A DNA stretch of 64,000 bases from Neelides folsomi (GCA_034687125.1 JAQGBZ010000262.1:1-64000), one strand, 5' to 3'. Positions 1 to 12,160 are shown, counted from the stretch's first letter. Translations and numbers: made by a program. The notes: generated by a model from the letters alone, not told the origin.

Positions 1-77
1 TTTTGCCTGGAAACTTTAATTTTACTCCCATAAAATGAAAAGATTTCTAGTCATTTAGCGCCATGTCAAAGGGTTAA
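1..77. mobile_element. Probable end of a piggyBac-type element extending left of the window
   Basis: The sequence ends in GGG at 71-73 followed directly by TTAA at 74-77. Read on the other strand this is TTAACCCTTTGACATGGCGC, the classic layout of a piggyBac end (TTAA target site, then a terminal repeat starting CCC). The element body would lie to the left. The terminal sequence differs from the end at 2340-2391, so this would be a different family. Only one end is visible, so the call is tentative. Confidence 0.35.
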
Positions 78-748
78 TTAACTATAACTAATTTCGTAAC
101 AAAATAAAGTACGAAAAATCATGAATTATATAAATTATATTTAAATAATATCATATAAATTATTATTGATGTTATTTACGCTTAAATATTAAGTATCAAT
201 ACCACATCTAATTCTGAATCAAGTTACTAATTCTGAATGAGCATTTAATTCGTTTAATTCTTTGTTCTCATATACCAAATAAGATGAAGTCGAAGGTGAT
301 ACAAAATCAAAGTTTAGAAATGCAGAGTGAAATTGACACGGCTCCTTTTTCACAATTGAGAAATGAACTACATTTTGAGATTTAACAAATGAGTGGTTTT
401 TCACTCAGATTCGCATCCAATTTCTTTAATTTGATAAAGTAGCGTTCAGAATGAATGTTTATCTATTTAAAATAATTCATCCATTGTGCATACTTTTTGT
501 TACATATGTATTTAAATAAACTATAACATGTGTTTTCATACCCCGTATGTTTGTAAAATTTGAATGCAAGTGAGATTAGAAGAAAGGCTTGAAAATGAAA
601 CTTTGATTTTAAAATTTTTAATTCCTGGAGTACTTTGAATTATAACAAAGGGTTTTTCCCATGACGTATCAAACATTCGAGCTATATTCTTATTGTTTGT
701 ATTTTCTTTGCACAATTGTATATCTTGGTTCTAATCCCTCATCAGGAT
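78..748. other. Intronic or intergenic AT-rich DNA with no gene seen
   Basis: AT-rich sequence between the left-edge piggyBac-like end and the piggyBac transposase remnant. A 61-codon open frame on the minus strand (219-404) matches nothing I recognise and has no clear splice context. I searched here for the next KH/QUA2 exon of the STAR gene and did not find it. No left terminal repeat matching the piggyBac end at 2388 was found either. Confidence 0.5.
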
Positions 749-751
749 TGA

Positions 752-1706
752 GCAATTGATGAATCATTGTTGTTATTCAAAGGCCGTCTCTTTTGCAAAC
801 AATTCATCCCTACAAAGAGATCCAGGTTTAGGATAAAAATATTTTGCCTTCGTAATGAGCAAACTCGGTTCTTCGTCAATTTAAAAATTTATCAAGGTAA
901 GGGACATAAATTCGAAAACACTACTTCAGTTTATGGATATGGTGATGCACTGGTTTTGGATCTTATGAAGCCTCACCTGAATAAGAATCTTTGGGAAATC
1001 TTTCTCGACAACTAGTTTACTTCTCTAGTACTTGCAGCGAAGCTTCTTTCACAAAAGACATACATCTGTGGAACGTTGAGGAAAAACCGAAAAAATCTTT
1101 CTAATTGTGTAAAAAATCTTCCCAAGAGTCAAGCTGAAGCGTGGACCTCACATGGAATTCAGGTTGAACAATGGAGGTCAAAAAGAAACGTTCATATGAT
1201 TTCAACCTGCCATCACCATGAAATGATTGAAGTTGAAAGGAACTTTGGTGACCCGATCCAGAAGCCAATATCCATCTTGGAATACAACAACTTTGCAAAA
1301 TCAATTGACTTGGCGGACATAAAAATTAGTCCATACAACGTAAACCAGAAGATCATTCGATGGTATATCAAATTGTTATTTCATCTCTTGGATCTCATTA
1401 TTTACAATTCCTTTGCAATGTTCAAATCAATCAATCCAAATTGCAACATTTTAATCTCCCGTTACAAATTGGTGTCACAACTTCTTGCTACTCTGGACGT
1501 CCAACAAAGAAGCTAAGTTCCAAATCGGCTTGTCGGTAAACATTTCAAATCAATCAACTCTTCATCACCCAATTGGAATTCGTCGGTGTAAAGTGTATTC
1601 AATTGCCAAAACTCAAAAGCAGACTCAATTCTTTAGTCCAAAATGCAATGTGGTCCTTTGTATTGATCCTTGTTTCGAGATATACCATACTAATCCCAAT
1701 ATATAA
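752..1706 (+). pseudogene. Decayed piggyBac transposase (PGBD4-like), C-terminal two thirds
   Basis: The product would be a cut-and-paste transposase of the piggyBac superfamily (DDD catalytic triad, TTAA target). Family blocks occur in order: IDES followed by FKGRLFCKQFIPTKRSRF (first catalytic Asp, about 758), YGDALVLDLMKP, LDN then FTSL (second Asp, about 1007), CGTLRKNRK, SIDLAD (third Asp, about 1300), and WYIKLLFHLLDL. The cysteine-rich tail RRCKVYS...CNVVLCIDPCFEIYH follows at about 1590-1690. The copy is dead: a TAG at 1013-1015 splits the DN-F motif, and the tail is in a different frame from the rest, with the shift near 1485-1516. A stop lies just before the first block, and one expected zinc-binding Cys is Tyr (CKVY). 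The N-terminal third is not recognisable. It sits in an intron of the minus-strand STAR gene. Confidence 0.88.
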
Positions 1707-2337
1707 AGATGTTTGTTTGCCTATAGTTTGTAGGTACCAACATTAGCTGCTATTTGTTAATTTTTATATATAAACCATATAATCTCATATATCTTGTACT
1801 TTTATAATCATTTTTCATATAAACAGTATTATTTATTGTAATTAACTTTAATTGTTGAAAACTTGGTTCAGGAAGCGTTTTAGCCGTTTTTTGACAACGC
1901 CGAAACCGACGCCGCCGACCCGGCCATATAACCCATTCTAAAACCATTGGCCATCATGTCCGTTGTAAACCATACCCGCCGCAAAACCCGCCCCCTACTA
2001 TCTAGGGGCATTGCCATACAATTTCCCTATAAGGATTCCTATTTCATGCTTAATTGTATAATTTAATTTAAATGGGTGCTACACTTATTGTGGTAAATTT
2101 CATTATTTCATCTTACTTATTATAAGTTTAATTCTTATTTAATTCATTTATTTAATGTACATTATATAATTAAATGTACTTTTTATAATAAAATTACAGT
2201 AACTATGTGGAAGATTTCGACAGGAAGTAAAATAAGCTTCCCACAAAACGGAACTTTGAATGCTCAAATTCATCCCCGTTTTCAAATGCACATTTGAAAA
2301 TTGTTTCCCATATTATTCATAATCATATTTTGATATC
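1707..2337. other. Region between transposase remnant and element end; GC-rich block
   Basis: Mostly AT-rich, but about 1880-2010 is conspicuously GC-rich, with runs of GCC/GGC. The minus strand has a short Gly-rich open stretch (about GRVGGVGFG then KKRLKRFLNQ) that I cannot assign. It may be untranslated DNA of the piggyBac element or an unrelated insertion. No splice-supported exon could be built. Confidence 0.4.
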
Positions 2338-2391
2338 AGCCCATAAAAATAACGCTTGTTTCCAGCGTTTGTTTCCACGCTGAAGGGTTAA
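2338..2391. mobile_element. Right-hand end of a piggyBac-type element
   Basis: Position 2385-2387 is GGG followed by TTAA at 2388-2391. Read inward from the other strand it begins TTAACCCTTCAGCGTGGAAA, followed by two near copies of a GGAAACAA(A)GC motif, resembling subterminal repeats. It lies about 680 bp downstream of the transposase remnant in the correct orientation to be its 3' end. No matching left end was found upstream, so the pairing is inferred. Confidence 0.5.
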
Positions 2392-2454
2392 TACTTAATC
2401 GAAGCATTGAAAATGATAATTTGTGAAAATTAATTTGGTTAAATATTTTAGTAC

Positions 2455-3026
2455 CTTTTCTTTATCTTTCATCACACCCTTTCCAAGAAGTACCATTTTG
2501 GTCATTGTTTCCTTCATGAGAGCTTTCAAATAAGTTCCCTTTGGACCAATTATTCTCCCAGCGTAGTTGAACTTTAAATATTCAAAATTAACATATTATT
2601 ATTAAAATCAAAAAATTATAAATGACATTTTTGTTAGGAATAAATATAGTATTTATAAAAAATAATAGTGGTTAATATTTTTACCTTTGGGAAAGCTTTA
2701 GTTGGTGGTACAGCCTTGGCGTATAAAGTGATCGGATCGTCATTTAAAAGATCAATGAAATTATTTTCATGAACTTGTTCAATGCCTTTAGCGAGACGGT
2801 CGAGCTAAATTAAATATTTTCACCACAATGAATACGATGAAAGAATACTACAATAAGTAAATGTGATGTTCTTTTTTAAATATACTTCATTTTGAATCAG
2901 TCGAGCGACGAGAGGAAACTTTACAGAATCAATTGAATCTTTTTCGTCCATCAGCTGCCCAACGTATTCTGCAAGCTTTTCATCAACTGGGCCTTCATAA
3001 TTCTTTTCTTCTTTTCTTTGAGACAT
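2455..3026 (-). CDS. STAR-family (KHDRBS/Sam68-like) QUA1-KH RNA-binding protein, 5' part
   Basis: Three coding exons run right to left: 3026-2886, 2804-2685 and 2571-2455. All are in phase 0 with GT/AG signals, giving the first 126 residues. Residues about 17-55 form a QUA1-type dimerisation segment (VGQLMDEKDSIDSVKFP...LIQNELDRLAKG), close to the Sam68 pattern of LMAEKDSLDPSF. From about 63 a KH domain follows (DDPITLYAKAVPP...FPKFNYAGRIIGPKGTYLK), with the RNA-contacting GPKG loop intact. The family binds U/A-rich RNA and controls splicing and mRNA fate in the nucleus. The last exon ends KDKEK before a GTACTA donor, so the rest of the KH domain and the QUA2/C-terminal parts lie left of the window, beyond the piggyBac DNA. 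An AG acceptor directly precedes the ATG, implying a 5' untranslated exon; a GTATGTG donor ending an exon at 3260 is a candidate. Confidence 0.85.
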
Positions 3027-3259
3027 CTAAACATCAATGATAGTTTTTATAAAGTCAGTTTATATGTAAAAATAGAAAATCGGAATAGAAAAATTTAAAT
3101 AAATTTGCAAAGACTCTGCCAAAGTGGCTCTATAGACTCTAGATATGATAGAGCGGAATAGAGCCTCTATCTATTCAACGTGTACAAATCGATAAACTAA
3201 ATAAATAAGAAATATTATATGATTAAGTAATATTTTAAGAATTTAATCGACACATACCT

Positions 3260-3980
3260 TCCTTATTTCCTTAATAGTTTGTTTTACAAATGGTTTAAGT
3301 TTAATTGTGATTAAAGTTTAAATTAAGAGGAACTCCAATTGGATGCAAAAAGCAAATCAGAGATGCGATGTCAAAGAATCCTGCGCGAGCAAACAGAGCA
3401 AATTGAAATTCAAAACTAACCGCGAATGCTATTTCACTTTCATTTTTCTTTTCGATTTTCAACCAAAAATGTAACTGACACTAGATTTTTTAACTCGAAA
3501 CTAATTTTTAAATTCGATACTTTATACTTTTTAAATGATGTTTATATTTGTATCTTTACACTTTAACCTTGAATTGTTAAAGTATTGATTTATTTTTTGA
3601 TTTCAGAGATCTTAAATTAAGGTAATTTAGTAACCATTTCATTATTTTCATTACACACAATCATTTGTTTTATGTTTATTTACTTTTATTTATTCCAATC
3701 CTAAACATAAATAGACAAAAGGTTTGATATTGACGTAAGTAAAATTAAACAATTATCTCTGAAACTTTTAGAGAGACCTTCCCGATTCGACAGAAATTTA
3801 TTGATTAGCTTGAGAAACTTTCAGCATGATGTTTCTGTAACTGGTCGAGACATCCCCTGGCCCTGGTCTCGTTCGTTGAAAACCCAGTAATCATATTTTA
3901 TGTGCCCTATTCGAATCGATTCTGTATATTTAAACGTTGTATTTGTCTTTCTTGAAGATTAATTTCTGCTTCTAGGTAAA
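3260..3980. promoter_or_regulatory. Head-to-head intergenic region, probable shared promoter
   Basis: About 0.7 kb separates the probable 5' untranslated exon of the minus-strand STAR gene (donor just left of 3260) from the ATG of the plus-strand rotatin-like gene (3981). Both genes would be transcribed outward from here. No TATA box is obvious on either strand at a convincing position. A polypyrimidine-AG at 3974-3975 (TGCTTCTAG), six bases before the rotatin ATG, suggests that its 5' leader may also be spliced. Transcription starts cannot be placed from sequence alone. Confidence 0.5.
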
Positions 3981-6900
3981 ATGGATCAGTGTAAGGTAGG
4001 AGGGCGAGTTTCATTCGAAGAAGATGATAACGGAGCCACGGGGCTTATAGTTAATTTGAGTAAGTTTGTCTATTTTTTATTAACACTATATCTACATCTA
4101 CACTATGGGTATACTTGGAATGTTATCATTACTCAAAATCAATTTTGACATTTATACCATTATGATAATTATTTGAAGTTTATTGCTGGTTTATCCGTTT
4201 CAATAAATTATCCGTTGAATGATGCACAATGCACGCACACCTAGGGGCAGTGGTATTTCAACACTGCATTAAAGTTTTATGAATTATATTTAATCTTACA
4301 TATTAGTTTATCAAGATATCGAGATATGGCCACAGAAAAATAACGATGAGAAGCATTTTCTATAATTCTACGAGGGTGGTGGCACAATGATATTAAGCCT
4401 AGCATTTATCGAAACTTAAATCCATTAGTTGACTTTACTAGGAATAGATCATTTATTATTGACAAAACCATTTTGTATTGTAGGCCATCCCCTATTAAAT
4501 GTGAGGGTTCGAGCATTGAAGTCAATCATAAGCAAGATTGACTGCGGGCTCATTCGTCCGGAAAGCCTCAGTTACCGAGTTGATCTCCTTCAGAAACTTC
4601 ATTCGTTTCTTTCCTCCGATGTTCGAGACTTAGAGGGACTTCAATTTACCCTTAAACTTCTTTTAACTTTAGCCATTGTAAGTCAGTTTAATTATTTTAT
4701 TTCGATTATTCTGTCATATAAATTGTATAAAATGCATATTTCAAATATACTAAATTGTTTAGCAAAAAGATTTCCGAGAAATCTTCAAAGATGTTGATTT
4801 TGAAAAGCACTTGAACAAATTACGCTTTGATGTGAGTGAAGAAATTGGAGCTCAGATTGATGAAATTTTGGACGCCGTCGACGGTTATTTTTCTCAATCT
4901 CAGAATTGTGATTTAATCATGAAAAGTTCAAATTATTCAGTTCCCTATTCTTTCCACTCTTCCATTTCAAGTTCATTTGATCATGGTGATTTCGTCGAAG
5001 ATCATTCCTATCACAATTTGTCATCCGACTTACGAGATGAAGATAAAAGTTTGAAAAAGAAAAGCAGTGTTGTTGATCAAGATAATGAAAATTCTTTCTT
5101 GGCTCACCACTACTTTCCCCCACAGTGTTACAATGATGAGGATCCTTTTGATGAGACCGAAACATGGCTGAAGAAACCCCCCACATTTGAGATTCCTGTT
5201 TCCAATCTGGAATCTTCAGACAGAAGAGTTGTAGCATCAACGATTGAGTCTCTTATGTCGAAGAATGAACCACTTATTTTCATTACTTGTAGTTTCTTTC
5301 GAGACATTCTCCTCTCCGATTTCCCATCAGAGAACTTTCTCCAGGAACCATCATTGCTTTTAGTAAGTGTGTATCTCGACCATTTAAATATTTGGCTTTT
5401 TATAATAAGTATTTTCAGTGAACTTAAACTTTAATTAAAATAAATTGTAAATATTATATTAACATACAAAAAATAAATAAATTATTCAAACTTTAAAATT
5501 AAAATCAATTTAATTGCGTTTTAGGAATTAATTCAAGTTGTTGAAGATCCATTGGAAGATAAAAGACTTAATTACATTTCCTTTCAATGTTTATTAAATT
5601 TTTCTTACAAGTTAAGGATAAGATTCCAACGATTGAATTCAACCGATTATTATCATTCCTCTAATGGGTTTCCTGCTGTAAGAAATTATTAATTTTAAAT
5701 TTATATTTTTTATAAGATTATTCCACCAAAATTTTATTCCATCATAAATTATAACAATTATTTATTCCAAATTATAATATTTGTTTTGGGGAATTTAGAA
5801 AGGAGAACTTTACAACGAACGCCATTCCCTTCAAACCAATTCCGATCATCTGTGCAGCAACATGTGCAAAGTACTCAAAAGTATTTCACGGTATATTTAT
5901 TATAAAGCGAAAAGGAAGACCTACATCATCCTTCAAGATTTTTCTTTTACACTTTTAACCCTTACAAGAATATTTCCAATTAATACCAAAGAGCTTTTCC
6001 TCAATTTGCAAGAAATTCTTCAGGACCTTCGACACGGTTTCGAGAAGAATCCAAATCATCCCATTCCACTTGCATTGACAATTTCAAATCTCCTTAGTTC
6101 AATTAAAAAGAATTTAAATGAAGAAGAACCTCTTATTTTGTCTCGGGATATTCGTAGATTCATAAAGAATCTCTGTTCATCGAAATTTCTTCAAAATTAC
6201 CCAGATGTGTTCAAGCGATTGATTGAAACTGCGTCTCCTTATGAGCCATCTCTAAAACCCATTCATGAAAAATTAGGAAATTCGTCTGAAATCAATGTGG
6301 AGGAGTTGATAAAGCTCATTGACGATATTGATCTAACGTCAAGTGGAAGAGAAAATTACTGGGAACGGGAAGAGTCCTCTTATCAATATGCACTTGATTC
6401 CTATCCATTAAAAAATTCAGGAAAGATGAGCAGAGAAGAAAGCAGTAGCGGAGCAGAAGACAAACGAGGAGTGAATGATCTTTTGTATGATATACAAAAT
6501 GCTACAGGACATAAAGGAGTATTAAATGCTTTGGAGTCCCTGTGGGAAACTTCTCTCGTTTTGATGCTCAACGGATTAAAATTGGAATTGAAAATTGAGG
6601 AAGAATGGAAAGAAGGTCCATGGAGAGATTCCTTTTTCCGTTTCCTCTCTGTTGAACCCACATCAAGAGAAGACGAACAGCTTCTCACAAATATTCTCGA
6701 CTTTTTCACCTTTTTTCTAAGGGTTGTCAAAGATGGAAGACGATATGGGGAATGGATTATACCATTATGTTTGGAGAAGGGATGCGTGGGATTGAGAATG
6801 ATTACTCAACCATCAAATAAAGTCGGATTGAAGTCCAACGACGTTGGTTCGACATTTCTTCCAAGTATCAAACGGGCATGGCTTGACCTGTACAATGTCG

Positions 6901-9900
6901 TCCTTTTAAATCCATCTTTTGATTCTTTAATTGATGATGATCAATTATGGGAACTTTTCTCAACTTATGTATTCATTTTAGAAGATGTAACAAAAAATGA
7001 TTATTTAGCCACAGGTAATTTTTATTTAGTTTAATATTATTTTTATTATAGTTAAACTCTTAAAAGTTTATAAAATTCAATCCCTGTATACTATTGACCA
7101 TTTAAGAAATATATTTATATTTTTCTAGTGATCCTTCCATTTGTTTTCGAAGCTTTGGCGATTTTGACATCCAAAGAGCGAATAATTGAGAAATTGAAGA
7201 AAAATTACAAACTTATGATTTCTCTTACTCATCTTTCATGTCAAGCTATTTCTTTTGTTGAAAAGAAAGTGAGTGATGGCTCAAATCGAAATTGTGGAAT
7301 TGTTCATCATTCTTCAGCTTTACTTCATCACTTAACTTTGCTGTTAGCCAGAGAGGACAAGGACATGCTTTGGGATTATTTAGGAAAATCATATGAAGTT
7401 ATTCCTTTCCTTTGGTCGTCACAAGATCCTTCTATAAGAGCATATGGATTTCAAGTTAGCCTTTACATATTTATTGGAAATGATATTTAATATAAAATAA
7501 CAATGTCTTACTATAAGATAACGCCATTATTATCTAAATCATTATCACTAACCATACTGACAATGACAATTTAATTTGAATTACTTTTTTTAGATTTGCT
7601 CAATTCTGACATCGGTTCATAAAGGATTTTCTGTCTTGCTCCTTGGTTTGCAATCAACGTTACTATTGTGGAGTTCAGCTTATAGGTAATAATCATTTAA
7701 TTAAATCACTTGAGCTTGTTGGTTAAAGCTCATGAAATATAAATAATTTTAAATTTATTTATAAAGTCACGTCATGGACTTAGAAGAGGTCGCAATTGTA
7801 AAGGAAAGAGCAATTGAAGTTCTTTTGAACTTCTTAACTTATTGGAAAGAATTTGGCGAAAATGATCTTTCTCTTTCTGGGCCAAAAATTTTGGATGATT
7901 CTATTCGAATTCTCAATAACTTAACATGGGAAGCAGAAATGTCCAGCTTAATTTCAAAAACAAAGAAGGTCTCAAAAGACGTCGCTGTGACAAGCTATTC
8001 AGGAAGTGGTGAGATATTTGTCTTAAAGTACTTCATTTAATAACAAAACCGGAATAAGCCATTCAATTAAATTTCTTTTATTATTTAGGAGATGCTGATA
8101 CTTTGAAGTGCTTCATTACACCAAGAGTAGTAATTGGACTTTGCAAATTTTTAGAAAAATTATGCTCAATTTCATCTCCAAAAATTACCCGTGATTCTTC
8201 TAATTCTTCTCTTGCTGTGACTTTATTTGGGTAACGTATAGAAAACTGAAAATTATTATTTCATAATGGAATTGTTATTGATTATTTACTTTTAAAATAA
8301 TAAAATTATATTGTTTATTCATTATTCCGTTTGATAATTTTGCAGTTTACTGGGAAGTAACAAAATGGTTGGATCCTCGAGACCAAATTGGTGGAACAAT
8401 TCATGTTCAGCACTTTCATGTATTTTGGAAACTCTTATATCACTTTCGCAATCAGAACGTTGTGTTTCGCTTATCATCATTGGAGATCGAATAAATTTTT
8501 CTAAAATGATGAAGCTTTTTTCGTTGAAGCCTCTTTCAAATGGTAGTATTTATATAATGTAAAATTTGTTTCATTATATAATATTTATTAGTAATATGGC
8601 ATCTGGCATGGCTATTCAATAAAACGTTATTTTTTCTCAAAATAGGAAAATCTGAAATTCCGAGTGTTTTATCGTGTCTTTGGATCAACATGTTCACGCT
8701 ACTCTCTGTTCTTCTCTCGGACTCGGGAACTCATTTTGAAGATATTGAACGCCATATCTTTACTCATCGTTCATTCATAATTCCTCGACTCATTGATTGG
8801 TTAAGTTGCCAATCAGGTGTAAAATGTAGGAAATCAGCTCTTAACTTCATCTTCAGATTTCTTTCTATGCTCTCTGCGGTTTCGAAAGATAAGAGAGAAA
8901 AGACATACCATTTCCTATGCACCATTTGGGAAGAACGAGAAATGACGTACGGAGCATCAATTGCTTCCTCGCTCATTGACATTTATGAAGATTCTTTGGA
9001 GCACGAAGAAAAAATTGAAATTTTAAAAAGCCTTGCTGCTCTTTTTTCACTTTCACCGTCAGCCCAAAAGTTTGCTATCGATCATGATTTTGTTGGCACT
9101 CTCATTGAAAAGATTCGCGTTTTTTCTATGAGCTGTTTTGAGCCGTCAGAATTCCTTCATGGAAAAAAGGTAATCAAGCTAGGAATATAACTTCATTCAA
9201 GTAGCATTTGTCAGGTAATTTATTTAATTCATTCATTAAATTATATTTTTATTTCATTAATTTTTACAGAACTTGAATCATTGGCAAGAAGAAACCTTTT
9301 GGGTACTTTCAATTCTTTCGTCCATTCTGTATTCTTCAAAAGAAGGAAAGGAATCAGCATTAGCTAACAATTTGTCGGACAGCGTGCATAAAATATTCAA
9401 GTATTGGATGTTAAATACAGATAGAACAATACTCCTGGCCTTTTTCGAGCTCTTCATCAATTTTACTGATGAATTTACAAATGGTAAGCTTCTTAGTTAT
9501 ATTTAAACTTATATTATTTATCATGATTAGTTAGTGTTATAAATGCTATAAATTAACATTTTTCAGGTGTTCATTCGATGATTTTAACAACAAACATGAT
9601 CGGCGTTGCCCCAAGAAAAGCTCCAACCTCCCATTCAATATTTGTCGAATTTCTTTGTAAGTCCCAACTTAATAATGTTTGTGGTTTAGGATTATGAAAA
9701 TTCCCTGATACATATTTCAATTTTGTATCATGTTACTTTATAAGTTTATTTACATTTGATTTCCTGAAGTTGATTAAATAATTCTTATTCTTAGCCATCC
9801 TGATCAACGAATTGGAAATTCATGACAAAAATCCCAATTTGAAAACGATTGAAATGAGCTTCATACTGTTACAAAACTGCTGTTCACTTCCTGAAAGTCG

Positions 9901-10765
9901 AACTATAATTATTAAGGTATCAAAATATTGATAATATGGGAAATCATCTCATTAAAAGGGAATTAGTGGCATTTAAAATACTAACGTTCTTGTTTGAAAA
10001 TTGTTAGTCGCAACTTTTGAATTTTATCGGAAAATTACATTTGAACGAAACAAAAAAGTGGAACGTGAAGCAAAATCATATCAAACAAAAATTTTTAGAC
10101 TTCCTCGTTCGAGCAAGTTTTCATGCTGATGTTCAATTGGCCATACCAAAGGTAACATACTTTATATTAAGAATTTTGCTGATAAATAAACACTAACTAC
10201 ATTCTATCATTCTACTCTTTTGAGGCAACAATGAGAATATTAAAATGTTTCACAATTATTTAGATTCCAGAAGCGACGGAAATCTTATTGCTACTTATAG
10301 ATTTTGAATCTCCTCCTGTGTCTACATTGGCTTTGAAATTGATCAGAAACCTTTGTTTCCAACCGGGAAACCGTGCAAGATTCAATATTGATTGTAAATT
10401 TTAAAAATTTACAATTATTATTATAAATAAATATCCAAAGTCTATTAAATGTATAATTAATAACCATATATGAAAATTTTTCAGGTACTGTTATGCTAGC
10501 GATGTCTGCAAAACTGCGACATTGTGAAGCTCCAGAGGAAACAGAATGTGCTGCTTTGAGTCTATCAGCTCTCATTGCCAACTCGGAGAAGGGTAAACTT
10601 TTAGCGAAGAAATCTGACGTTCCAAGGAGTATCCTGACAGCGTTGCACAGATTCAAAAAATCCGAAAAGAAGTATGATGGCATTTCGTCTCAAGAAAAGA
10701 AAGATCATTCTTCGCTTATTCAGCTCCTTACGAACCTTGGGTCCCTCTTAAATGGATGTGAATAA
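3981..10765 (+). CDS. RTTN: Rotatin (RTTN/Ana3)-like centriole/basal-body protein
   Basis: Coding exons: 3981-4059, 4484-4677, 4763-5362, 5525-5677, 5799-7014, 7129-7454, 7594-7685, 7767-8008, 8089-8230, 8346-8542, 8646-9169, 9270-9483, 9567-9656, 9795-9916, 10008-10151, 10264-10393, 10485-10765. They total 4,746 nt, an open frame of 1,581 codons plus stop, with every junction GT-AG and in phase. After about 26 unique residues comes the family's N-terminal signature, RVRALKSIISKID (human rotatin has RERALKSILCKIE), then helical armadillo-like repeats throughout. Residues about 120-250 are acidic and low complexity. No membrane segment or catalytic motif was seen. Known family role: rotatin and Drosophila Ana3 are centriole proteins needed for centriole integrity or elongation and for cilia. 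At 1,581 aa it is shorter than vertebrate rotatin (about 2,200 aa). Introns are short (about 80-425 bp). The family call rests mainly on the N-terminal block and overall architecture. Confidence 0.82.
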
Positions 10766-11100
10766 TTTAAATCCAATTATGAGTATTTTTAAAATTAAAT
10801 ATAATCAGTTGCAATAATAGATGTCTAGGTATGCGTATGTAAAGCATTTTATGATAAAATTTTTCAACGATCTTTTCAATATACATAATATTAATTACAC
10901 AATCTGTAAATCTGTAATAGATGTAATGGAGTTAGATGCCTTTATAATTATTTTTCTCATTTTATACTTCGATAACTTATTGTATATTCTACCTCTACCA
11001 AATATACCTTTTCAATTTTTAAAATACGAATATTTTTATACTCATCTCACAATTTAAACAAATAAAGATGTCGATTATAGATATTTGATTTTAAATTGTA
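10766..11100 (+). other. Probable 3' untranslated region of the rotatin-like gene
   Basis: Very AT-rich sequence directly after the stop codon. It contains ATTAAA at 10794-10799 and AATAAA at 11061-11066, both plausible poly(A) signals, so the UTR could be very short or about 300 nt. Nothing coding was recognised. Confidence 0.45.
11061..11066 (+). terminator. Candidate poly(A) signal AATAAA for the rotatin-like gene
   Basis: Canonical hexamer about 300 nt after the stop codon. An alternative ATTAAA lies at 10794-10799. In AT-rich DNA such hexamers arise by chance, so this is only a candidate. Confidence 0.3.
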
Positions 11101-12160
11101 AAGTAGTAGTAAAGCATATGGGTGATTAGTATTTAATTTCAATCAATTTCGAATTAGTAAACAGCATTCTTTCGTATTAAGTTGTAATCAATAATCGTCA
11201 TTCTCTTAATGTTAGAATGACGAGGACTTTCCTAAACAAATAAGCTTTTCAGTCTAAATAGTTTTGATGAAACCTTAAAAACCTTGATTCCATTCATCTG
11301 TAAATATGTGTCATGATCTTATTTGAAGCTCCAGAAGATCTGTAAATTACATACAAAAAATAAGTTAGAAATGAACAAAGGACCCTTTTCGACCGCATGC
11401 ATGATAACTCCAACATGCTTTTTCAAGGGAGGAGTCTTAGTTTATAGAAATATAGTGATGGTGATCATTCATGGTATGTTAATATGTATAGATTTAAGTG
11501 GTTATATAACATGTACGAGTAGGTACTCTAGGTACATACAAACATACAATACATGAAATATAAAAATATCTAATAAGACCTAAAGTAAGTTTGAATAGAA
11601 AAGATAAAAAGGGTAGAAGGGATATAAAAACGAGGGTGTAGCATCCCTTTCTTCCATTGCATCAAGGGAACCTCATGAAACTCATGATGATAGTCGAGGG
11701 GTGACAGAGATGGGAATTGTATGCATTACATTTTCATTGCATTGAATGCAAGAGAGGAGATTGACAATTTGAAGGGTGAAAAAGAATATCCATTTATCCT
11801 TTACTCTATAGTATAGCTGTACTTGGTTGTACATCATATCATCTGGATTGAGAGAAAAAGGTGTAGAAGGGACGAGGGACCCTTTTTGGGGTGTGGACAA
11901 AAAGGAACCCCTTTTAGGTCGTGAGCATATTAGCCGTTATGGGATCCCTCTGGATATACTATACATCATTTGTAGGATAATAGGCTAGAGATTAGTTTAT
12001 AGTAGGGTTATATAGGAAGATGAAGTTCTTGGGATTCTCGTCGCTGGCCCTCTGCCGACTCCCCGTGCTGCTGGATAAAATGGTTCCCCAGACAAAGAGA
12101 TGTCCCTCTTGAGCTTCTGTTTTGGTCACTTTGGCTCTTGTTTCGCCCGAAATATTGGAC
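11101..12160. other. Intergenic DNA upstream of the BTB zinc-finger gene
   Basis: No coding exon was recognised. From about 11630 the sequence is less AT-rich and purine/pyrimidine patchy, with several GGGA/TCCC runs, as is often seen near promoters. It probably contains upstream regulatory DNA of the BTB gene. Confidence 0.4.

Noticed and set aside
1750-1947. Possible C-terminal exon of the STAR gene in the GC-rich block
   Set aside because: The missing second half of the KH domain (QUA2 side) cannot be found there, and no acceptor joins it in phase to the exon ending at 2455.
3126-3165. GGCTCTAT...ATAGAGCC small hairpin in the STAR 5' intron
   Set aside because: Only an 8-bp stem with a 24-base loop, expected by chance in this much DNA.
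4370-4390. TACGAGGGTGG in the first rotatin intron, resembling a mariner end
   Set aside because: No inverted partner, no target duplication and no internal sequence; too short to call.
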